This document shows positions 57,554 to 64,000 of a stretch of 64,000 nucleotides of DNA, in pieces. This DNA is from Daphnia carinata. Lineage: Eukaryota > Arthropoda > Branchiopoda > Diplostraca > Daphniidae. Made by a program: the position numbers and the translations under genes. The stretch's first letter is position 1; every line of letters starts with the position of its first letter. The notes under the pieces were generated by a model, which saw only the letters and a program-made list of their open reading frames with translations, did not search any database and had not been told where the DNA came from. The DNA lies in NCBI RefSeq assembly GCF_022539665.2, contig NC_081338.1, positions 1,612,001-1,676,000 of the forward strand, given 5' to 3'.

Positions 57554-58599
57554 AACGAAGATATGGTAACATGAAGACTAGTTCATTATTTTTATCGTTT
57601 GATATATAATGTTGATAGGAATAGCATTGATAAATGATTTCTGATGTGCTTTATGTCTTGTTTTCCGCTTATGCACATTTTCAAGGAGCAATTGGTTACC
57701 AAATTATACATCGCATACTACACTGAAATTTAAAGAAGCTTTGCGCTTTACGCTAACAAAGTTACTAATAATGAAAAATCAGTTTTAATTATTTTCTACC
57801 ATGAAAGACCTTTCTTTTATGAAAGTCTGTGATTAATGTTAAGTTGATTAATGTGATGCGTCTGTGATTAATGTTAATGATTAAGTCACTAAACCTTTTA
57901 AAATGAATCCAAGATTTTTTTCTTCAAATTTTCCACGATCATGGAAGGCCTGCCAGTGTATTTTTATACATAACTATCACGACGTTTATCACATAATAGA
58001 ACACGAGTTAACTCATTCAAGAATCAGTATCGGTCATTCATACGACAAATTGGCCTTTTTTCATTAGTGTGGGTTCCTTCTTTTCATTTTTCCTTTTCTT
58101 AATGCTGGCTTTTCTTTTTTTCAGTTCTTCGATGCGTACGACGTATCGAGAAGTTCATTTGCAATGAGGTGATGATGATGTGATGTATTTGCCAGAATGA
58201 CGATGTGATGCGATACAAAAAAAAGGAAAAAAACGAAAACTCAACTACGTTAAAGTGCCCATAGACACATAGCAAAAAGTTACAGTGCTTGTAACAAAAC
58301 CGAGACGTGTGACTTTCCAGACAAAAAAAAACGAGACTGACCCAAGTCGGGCCTTTTTTCTCTTGAATTTTCTGCTCCCCCTTCCCTTAGGGCTGAAGGG
58401 GTTCGGGACAACAACGCGCTTTTAATTAAGCTATGCGTATGCGCATGCGGTTTGTTCAATTGGGAACATTCCGGGGCCCGTTTTTCCATAGGGAAAACCA
58501 ACTGTAAATACATAGATAAATGTACAGAGAGATGAAAGGGACAAGGAAATAAGATTGGCATATTCTGATTGAGGAAAATAAACACAATGGATATAAGTT
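57554..58599. other. Region left of the BEL/Pao stop: 3' untranslated part and possible LTR
   Basis: No gene is seen. On minus, 100-150 bases after the BEL stop, the purine-rich GGGCCCCGGAA is followed by TGTTCCCAATTG (about 58,468), a possible polypurine tract and LTR start. The other LTR end was not found. A short GATGATGATGTGATG repeat lies near 58,173. Confidence 0.35.
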
Positions 58600-59499
58600 T
58601 CAATTGCGGGTTTCATGACCACTATCAGGGGAGAAAATGTCATCTTCGTAGGATGATTCATCGGCCTCGAGTATACACAGTTTTGAAACCGGTCGTACGT
58701 ATTCTCCGGACGTCGTTTTGATTCGGGCCGAACGAACGATTCCATCAGGCCCAAGGAAAACCTCGACGACCCTGCCGATAGGCCATTTCCCGCGCGGAGT
58801 GTTTTCGGCGACGATCAGGACAACTGCTCTAATTTCTAAGTTTGGTTTGTCCTTCAACCATTTACGTCGCAGGGTCAGGAACGGTACATATTCCTTTAAC
58901 CACCTCTTCCAAAAGTGATCTGCGATCGTTTGCGCGGTCCGCCATCGTCGCCGAAGGTCTCTTAGACGTCCCGGTTGCTCCGGAATGACATGGTTCGTGG
59001 CTCCACCCATCAGAAAATGATTGGGTGTCAACGGTTCGGGATCGTTAAGATCTATACTTAAGTGTGTCAAAGGTCTACTGTTTAACAACGCCTCTACTTC
59101 GATCAGTGCTGAATTAAGCGTTTCATCCGTTAGCGTTTGGCCATTGACGACACGAACCAACGCTCGCTTAGCACTTTGGACTAACCGCTCCCACACTCCT
59201 CCGAAATGCGGTGTTGCAGGTGGAATAAACTTCCTCTTCACCGACTGTTTGCTTAAGGTATCGATTACTTTAGGCTGATCCAAGGCAAGTAAGAACTTCC
59301 GCAGTTCGCTTACACCGGCTGTCAAGTTGGTACCGTTGTCGCTGTATATTACTTTTGGTAATCCTCGGCGTGCGGCAAAGCGGTGGAATGCCATTACAAG
59401 GGAATCAGCGTCGAGGGTGTGAGCCATTTCTAAGTGAATCGCCCTAGTGTTAAGGCATGTAAAGAGGCAGCCATACCTCTTGTGAGTCCGGCGATGCAA
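58600..59499 (-). CDS. BEL/Pao integrase core and C-terminal domain
   Basis: 299 codons. LNTRAIHLEMAHTLDADSLV begins the DDE core after the first catalytic Asp, which falls in the previous frame (TGIDYFSP). The second Asp is in IYSDNGTNLTAGVSELRKF and the Glu region is HFGGVWERLVQSAKRAL, typical of BEL integrase. The DUF5641-type C-terminal domain follows: PNHFLMGG, RWRTAQTIADHFWKRWLKEY, and WPIGRVVEVFLGPDGIVRSA-type strands. The stop at 58600 is the natural Pol end. It joins the element cDNA to the genome. Confidence 0.93.
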   Translation of the reverse strand: MHRRTHKRYGCLFTCLNTRAIHLEMAHTLDADSLVMAFHRFAARRGLPKVIYSDNGTNLTAGVSELRKFLLALDQPKVIDTLSKQSVKRKFIPPATPHFGGVWERLVQSAKRALVRVVNGQTLTDETLNSALIEVEALLNSRPLTHLSIDLNDPEPLTPNHFLMGGATNHVIPEQPGRLRDLRRRWRTAQTIADHFWKRWLKEYVPFLTLRRKWLKDKPNLEIRAVVLIVAENTPRGKWPIGRVVEVFLGPDGIVRSARIKTTSGEYVRPVSKLCILEADESSYEDDIFSPDSGHETRN

Positions 59500-60004
59500 A
59501 ACTTGGGCTAAAATAGTCGATGCCGGTGATCGTAAAAGGTCGCTGGAATGGCGTAAGTCGGTGCGCTGGTAGCGCGTTCATTAATGGTGTAGATGGTGAA
59601 ATAGTTCTTCGACGACAATCCGGACAACTGGTTACAACCCGACGTGTCAAGGCGCGTGCTTTCAAAATCCAGTATTTTTTTAGAATTTCACTGAGCGTCC
59701 TATGAGCGGAGCAGTGGTAGAAACGATGATGAATGTGTGTAATAATAGCACGGGAGATTGGGTGCGCGAAGTGTAGCAGGATCGGATGGCGACTTGCATG
59801 CGGAATCGGGCATCGGTCGATTCGTCCACCAACCCTCAATTGTCCGTTTTCGTCTAAAAAGGGTGATAATTTAAGAATACCGATGTTGATGGCAAGTCCT
59901 TCTTCGAACGTAGCGCGGCGACTTCTGACGGAAAAGAGAGCTTCTGAGCAGCAATTAGGCATTTTCTTTCGGCTGTAGCTAGCTCCTCGACGCTTAGAGG
60001 GCAT
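59450..60004 (-). CDS. BEL/Pao integrase N-terminal zinc-binding part
   Basis: The frame contains SPFLDENGQLRVGGRIDRCP, the conserved BEL linker before integrase. The HHCC module follows (HPISRAIITHIHHRFYHCSA, with the closing C pair in SCPDCRRRT). It ends with FTITGIDYFSPSF, the first catalytic Asp of the integrase core. It overlaps its neighbours, showing frameshifts near 59,480 and 59,900. Confidence 0.88.
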   Translation of the reverse strand: MPSKRRGASYSRKKMPNCCSEALFSVRSRRATFEEGLAINIGILKLSPFLDENGQLRVGGRIDRCPIPHASRHPILLHFAHPISRAIITHIHHRFYHCSAHRTLSEILKKYWILKARALTRRVVTSCPDCRRRTISPSTPLMNALPAHRLTPFQRPFTITGIDYFSPSFASPDSQEVWLPLYMP

Positions 60005-60606
60005 AAACCCAGTGGCGATTGATCAGTCATCCTGCTCCTTTTGCGCACTAAGGGTCGGCATATCCATGCCACAATCCTAACCACCTTCCACCAGCACCAG
60101 TTACGATTACACAAAGCTTCAACTATGTCTTCGTCCTTTGCAATGGCCGTGTGGTATACCCATTCGTGTATTACTTCGGGGTCGTCGTTCGTAAGTCCAG
60201 GTGGGAACCATCTATTCGGCCAAGACGCTTCGGGTGACTTTAGGAATGTCGGACCACTAAGCCAGCGATAATTAATTAACAACGCCGTTGAAGGAATTCC
60301 ACGGCTCAGGTCATCAGCGGGGTTGTTTTCACCAGGAACATGGCGCCACTGGCTGGGCTTTGTAAGCTTCAAAATTTCGGACACTCGATTTGCTACGAAA
60401 GTTTGCAAACGAGCATTCGTGCAGGATATCCATTGAATGACCGTCTTAGAGTCCGAGCAAAAGGTAAAATTGGCTGACTCGGAGTTTAACTCTGCTGACA
60501 CTGTGTTCGCCAATCGGGCACCGAGGAGAGCTGCTTGCAGCTCGAGGCGTGGAACGGTTAAAAATCGCAACGGAGCCACTTTGCACTTCGAAATGACGAA
60601 CGTCAC
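59854..60606 (-). CDS. BEL/Pao RNase H region
   Basis: TVPRLELQAALLGARLANTV, FCSDSKTVIQWI and WRHVPGENNPADDLSRG are the standard RNase H landmarks of BEL/Pao Pol. It degrades the RNA strand during reverse transcription. Near 59,900 the reading passes to the integrase frame. Confidence 0.9.
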   Translation of the reverse strand: MTFVISKCKVAPLRFLTVPRLELQAALLGARLANTVSAELNSESANFTFCSDSKTVIQWISCTNARLQTFVANRVSEILKLTKPSQWRHVPGENNPADDLSRGIPSTALLINYRWLSGPTFLKSPEASWPNRWFPPGLTNDDPEVIHEWVYHTAIAKDEDIVEALCNRNWCWWKVVRIVAWICRPLVRKRSRMTDQSPLGLCPLSVEELATAERKCLIAAQKLSFPSEVAALRSKKDLPSTSVFLNYHPF

Positions 60607-60687
60607 CTTTGTACCACTAGAGCATTCCTGTCTACAGTAAACCCCTTCTCCGAACTCGCGTTCCTACGCGTCACAAAAAACGTGAAA

Positions 60688-61107
60688 TTATCTTTCAGCA
60701 GTTAAGTGCGTTGAGAAGTATCGTGGGATTTGTAAATTCACCAGGTTGTGCAATGCCGCGGCCCATTGGATCCATCCCTTTCGCGTTTCATCAGGTAGCG
60801 GATCGTCCCAATTTAACTCGAGCCTCCATAAACGCTGAAGGAGTATCTTTGCTGGTACAATCACAGGCCCCAAAAATCCTAGGGGGTCGAACACGCTGGC
60901 CAATTCACTCAACGCCTCTCTTTTCGTGTTCACTGACGTCTTCTTTTTGATGTCGAATGTAAAGGTGTCGGACTCGCTCTTCCACGACACTCCTAACGTC
61001 CTCTCGGTGGGAAGGGCATCTCTTGCTAAGTTGAGTGTTGGGGCCTTCAAATGCGCTGGATCTAAGGCCGCCAAGACCTTACGTGATGACGAAATCCACT
61101 TCGTCAA
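60688..61107 (-). CDS. BEL/Pao post-RT segment (peptidase A17-type region)
   Basis: TLGVSWKSESDTFTFDIKKK, SELASVFDPLGFLGPVIVPA and LQRLWRLELNWDDPLP are the conserved motifs after the RT palm in BEL/Pao. Stops separate it from the RNase H frame at about 60,610-60,690. Confidence 0.9.
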   Translation of the reverse strand: MTKWISSSRKVLAALDPAHLKAPTLNLARDALPTERTLGVSWKSESDTFTFDIKKKTSVNTKREALSELASVFDPLGFLGPVIVPAKILLQRLWRLELNWDDPLPDETRKGWIQWAAALHNLVNLQIPRYFSTHLTAER

Positions 61108-61130
61108 GCAAAATCTCCTCTCTGCAGCAG

Positions 61131-61571
61131 TTAAGTCAGACGTTTCGCCCGTTCTACGGCCTCTTCTTCGGTAGGCACGGAATCCAAATAATTATCGACG
61201 TAGAAGTGCGTGGAAACTAGGTCGGCAACATCGGGGAATTCATTGCGGAAGTCTTCAGCAGTTGCGACGCATCGCGTACATAAAACTGAAGGTGAACATT
61301 TTGCTCCGGGGTTCCGCGGCTTCCGATCGGACGCCATAAGTACCTCAAAAAACGCCTTTTTCTCTAAAACTCTCACTTGAAGAAACATTTGCTTCACATC
61401 CGCACAAATAGGAATACTCTGTGCACGGAAACGAAGCAAACCTCCAATTAGATCACTGTTGGGCTCGGGTCCCTTGCAGACCACATTATTCAACGATGTA
61501 CCGCCATACTTTACTTTGCTTGTCGAATACCACTCGTACCTTTCCAGCTTTGGCAGGATGAACAACTCCAT
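61131..61571 (-). CDS. BEL/Pao reverse transcriptase palm
   Basis: Contains GGTSLNNVVCKGPEPNSDLI, IPICADVKQMFLQVRVLEKK and the catalytic box HFYVDNYLDSVPTEEEA, reading YVDN where YVDD is usual. CVATAEDFRNEFPDVADLVS precedes the box. The DLRFxWR-type motif is disturbed (SDRKPRNPGAK), suggesting another shift near 61,320. Confidence 0.85.
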   Translation of the reverse strand: MELFILPKLERYEWYSTSKVKYGGTSLNNVVCKGPEPNSDLIGGLLRFRAQSIPICADVKQMFLQVRVLEKKAFFEVLMASDRKPRNPGAKCSPSVLCTRCVATAEDFRNEFPDVADLVSTHFYVDNYLDSVPTEEEAVERAKRLT

Positions 61572-62028
61572 GATGAGGAAGGTAGCACACAGGGCCCGTC
61601 TTGCCGTCCACTTCTTCTGGTTTCAGCTTTCTTGAAAATCCAGATCTTGCATACATTTCAATTTCGTTCGTGTAGAGATGCGTCAAATTCACATTAGACG
61701 CAAGCTTCGCCTCAAGCATTAACAATCGTCGATATGCGGCCGAACGATTATTTGGCAACGTGATCGGGCCATCGATCCAAAGCAAGCCAGCTTCGTGCCG
61801 ATCTCCAACATGTTTCGTACTTGCTTTCAGCATGTCGAGCGTTCGTCGATCCTCGTGTGGTATTACAGCAGGACAGTGTTTCACGCCAAACGACTCGGTC
61901 GACCAAAAAGATTGCACTAACTCCTCCAGCCTGTTGTCTGTGACATAACGAATGGCTGGGAAACGGTGTAAGTTCCGCCCGTGGACCATTCCCTGGTGTG
62001 GTCGGACGTCGGGTTTCGTAGACGTCAT
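61486..62028 (-). CDS. BEL/Pao reverse transcriptase N-terminal part
   Basis: LEELVQSFWSTESFGVKHCP, AGLLWIDGPITLPNNRSAAY and CYLPHHGVVHPAKAGKVRVV are the conserved lead-in to BEL RT. The frame ends just after VVFDKQSKV and the palm continues in the next frame. Confidence 0.88.
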   Translation of the reverse strand: MTSTKPDVRPHQGMVHGRNLHRFPAIRYVTDNRLEELVQSFWSTESFGVKHCPAVIPHEDRRTLDMLKASTKHVGDRHEAGLLWIDGPITLPNNRSAAYRRLLMLEAKLASNVNLTHLYTNEIEMYARSGFSRKLKPEEVDGKTGPVCYLPHHGVVHPAKAGKVRVVFDKQSKVWRYIVE

Positions 62029-62660
62029 GAGCCCCGTCCACGTCCATGCCTAATAGGACCTGGACACTTGTGGGCTGCACAGGAAGAGTTAAGCCTCTTA
62101 AATGGTCCCACTTTCCTATCGATAATCCAGTTCTTGAATGGTCACTCAAATTCAGATTAGGCACGGTACGGGCGTCGGAGACTTTAAACACGTGCTTTCC
62201 ATCAGTTGACGTCACGTCGAAATTGGTGCAATAGGAGCGTATGGATGGAGAGATTCCGCAAAAAGTCCCAAAGTAACGAGTTTTTGGTACTCCGTGTAGA
62301 CCAATACGTTTGGCTAAGTCTGCGTCGATCAGACTTACTTGGCTTCCAGAATTGAGGAGGGCAAAGGTTTCGATGGTATGCCAAATCGTCTTTAGAAGCA
62401 CTGGTACGACGGCTAATAAGACGTTCGGTGTGTGTGTTTGAGTCAAGGCTATGTTTCCTTCGGAGGGTTTTGAACGTGAGGATGTATTGTACTCTGCCGG
62501 GGTTTTCTGGTACAAGCGAGGGCAGCCGTGTAACGCCGGATGGTGTGCAGATTTACACCCATCGATTCCGCATATCTTTCCTGACGTGCAATCTGCACCT
62601 CCGTGGGCTTGTCCCAGACATCGGTAACAGCATCCTCTGGATCTCACAAATTTCGTGCGT
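61990..62660 (-). CDS. BEL/Pao zinc knuckle and aspartic protease region
   Basis: A CX2CX4HX4C knuckle (CYRCLGQAHGGADC) and the second Cys/His cluster (CGIDGCKSAHHPALHG) are followed by the protease. The active-site segment reads ALLNSGSQVSLIDADLAKRI, with Asn where Asp normally stands (L-D-S-G-S). VQVLLGMDVDGAHDV closes the domain. The frame continues to 61748 but loses homology after about 61,990. Confidence 0.88.
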
Positions 62661-63471
62661 TCATCGGGTTGGAGCGCTCTAAATTTAAAGCAATCTTGTA
62701 TCCGATGACCTTTCTCACACTACGTATTAGTTTTGGTCTGACGTTTGTGTGGTAGTGTCTGGGTGTTGAACCGTTCACTATCTTCGGCAGTTTACCACGA
62801 TTCCCCCTCTCTTCCAACGATTTCGTTGTCGTGACGTGTAGAGAGCCGTAGAGCTCGCCGAGCGATTCAGTTTCAATCCAGTCGTTGAAATCGAGCAGAG
62901 TAGGCTGATTCGGCAAAATTCCCGTGACGTGGGATCCCCATTTCCGACGTAAAGTTACTGGCAGTTTGCCTAACAATTGGGTCAGCAATGTGGTCGACTT
63001 CAACTCCATGTCGAAACCCGTTCCTTGTAAAGCTGCTACGGCCGAGTTCAATTCAGCAACGAAATGTGACAGGGAACTATACTCTTCCTTCACTGTCTGT
63101 AGCCGCGCCAGTGATTCCAGATGTGCCCTCGCAATTAGATATGGGTGCCCGTACCTCTTCGTTAAAGCGTCCAGTGCTGCTTGAAAATTCTTGCCATCAT
63201 AGAGGAGGTTAATAATTCGATTTGCCACCTGAGGCGTTAGAGATTCGCGTAACAACACCAAGCGCTGTGAATCGTCTAACAAGCCATTGGAAACTTGGCT
63301 CTTGAAATTCGCCAGGAAAAGAGCCCACTCTCTTGGGTCACCGTTAAACGGCTTCAGCGGCTTAGGCTGCCTCACCAATGTGAGCGCATGCGGCGTTGCG
63401 GGAAATCTTTCCGGATTAATTTGGTCTTCTAGTTTCACCCAAGTTTTCGGCACACTTTTCTTCCTTTTCAC
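62644..63471 (-). CDS. BEL/Pao Gag core
   Basis: LKPFNGDPREWALFLANFKS is the DUF1759-type Gag start. NRIINLLYDGKNFQAALDAL, LTKRYGHPYLIARAHLESLA and LTQLLGKLPVTLRRKWGSHV follow in family order. It forms the particle shell. The frame ends at 62644, a few bases after reading should pass to the zinc-knuckle frame. Confidence 0.92.
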   Translation of the reverse strand: MKRKKSVPKTWVKLEDQINPERFPATPHALTLVRQPKPLKPFNGDPREWALFLANFKSQVSNGLLDDSQRLVLLRESLTPQVANRIINLLYDGKNFQAALDALTKRYGHPYLIARAHLESLARLQTVKEEYSSLSHFVAELNSAVAALQGTGFDMELKSTTLLTQLLGKLPVTLRRKWGSHVTGILPNQPTLLDFNDWIETESLGELYGSLHVTTTKSLEERGNRGKLPKIVNGSTPRHYHTNVRPKLIRSVRKVIGYKIALNLERSNPMNARNL

Positions 63472-63997
63472 TCGGAGACGTCTTCCACTCTACTGGGGAG
63501 GCCCGAGACTGGTCTCCAATTTCTTCTTGGGAATCGTCGAGCTCATGAATATCTTCCTCTTTGGCATCCTGCTCCCGCTGCTTTGCTTGTTTTACGCGTT
63601 CATCCAACATTTCTTCTTCGTGCTGTAATTCCAACAATCTCCTCTTATGTTGTATCTCTTTCTTCTTTATCTCTGCTTCCCTTTCTTCTTCCTTCCGCTC
63701 CCTCTCCGCCTCTCTTGCTCGTCGTGAAGCTATTGAAATTGATGAGGCAGTGGTCATGGTTTTACGTTGGCGGGAGCGCAGTTCTCTGTCGACATCTATC
63801 AGCCATGACTCTCGTAAGTCTTCTACCTCTATTATCCGTGTCCAAGCAGACGCGAGTTGTTTTTTGCTTTCCGGTAGGCCCTCTTTGTTTAAGTATGCAA
63901 TATTATAGTCGATACATTCGTCCGCCAGCTGCATGAACGTCTCTCTCACCGTTCGGATCTCCGATTTGGATTTCTCTTCATCCAACAGTTTCTTCAA
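63416..63997 (-). CDS. BEL/Pao Gag N-terminal coiled coil (partial)
   Basis: A strongly charged helix (RRAREAERERKEEEREAEIK; HEEEMLDERVKQAKQREQDA) typical of the N-terminal coiled coil of BEL Gag, which promotes multimerisation. The start lies beyond the right edge. It overlaps the Gag core frame by 56 bases, so a frameshift lies at about 63,440. Confidence 0.85.
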   Translation of the reverse strand: MKKLLDEEKSKSEIRTVRETFMQLADECIDYNIAYLNKEGLPESKKQLASAWTRIIEVEDLRESWLIDVDRELRSRQRKTMTTASSISIASRRAREAERERKEEEREAEIKKKEIQHKRRLLELQHEEEMLDERVKQAKQREQDAKEEDIHELDDSQEEIGDQSRASPVEWKTSPSEKEEKCAENLGETRRPN

Positions 63998-64000
63998 TCG

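Overview
This is eukaryotic nuclear DNA, most likely from an arthropod. Coding exons are short and separated by introns of about 60-180 bp with GT-AG borders. One conserved animal gene is present, a potassium-dependent sodium/calcium exchanger (NCKX/SLC24 family). The rest is dominated by arthropod-style mobile DNA: Ty3/gypsy, BEL/Pao, Tc1/mariner-type and hAT-type elements. A cladoceran-like crustacean would fit, but the species is inference. Two runs of exactly 100 N (14386-14485 and 40079-40178) are scaffold gaps.

Layout. 0-3.4 kb: two head-to-head spliced genes, a Tnp2-like transposase-domain protein (minus, running off the left edge) and a 360-codon coiled-coil protein with a BEN-like C-terminus (plus), sharing a promoter interval of about 280 bp. 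3.8-14.4 kb: a satellite of about 150 copies of a 70-bp unit in two interspersed variants, ending in an assembly gap. 14.5-29 kb: a graveyard of LTR-element remnants (gypsy protease piece, BEL gag, a minus-strand element with 5' LTR and zinc-knuckle gag, a decayed gypsy pol), a solo LTR, and two Tc1/mariner-type MITEs with long inverted repeats and TA target duplications. 31.7-34.8 kb: the NCKX gene (minus, nine exons visible). 36-38 kb: unidentified exon-like segments. 40.8-44.2 kb: a decayed C2H2/transposase-like gene split by a solo LTR with a 4-bp target duplication.

44.9-55.3 kb: two gypsy elements fused head-to-head near 49,845. The minus one has 3' LTR, pol and a damaged reverse transcriptase motif. 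The plus one has pol, an env-like gene and 3' LTR, and also carries a two-exon antisense gene (160 codons, with its own polyadenylation signal) between env and the LTR. 56.4-57.5 kb: a hAT-like non-autonomous element containing a second long-TIR MITE and two tRNA-like modules. 58.6-64 kb: a nearly full-length BEL/Pao pol and gag on the minus strand, broken by several frameshifts and running off the right edge.

How the parts relate. The exchanger is the only clear host housekeeping-type gene. The left-hand gene pair may be a domesticated or still mobile transposon-derived unit. Nearly everything else records successive insertion, solo-LTR formation and decay. The strongest candidate for something undescribed is the spliced antisense gene inside the env-bearing gypsy element, with a 59-bp tandem hairpin repeat just upstream of its start.
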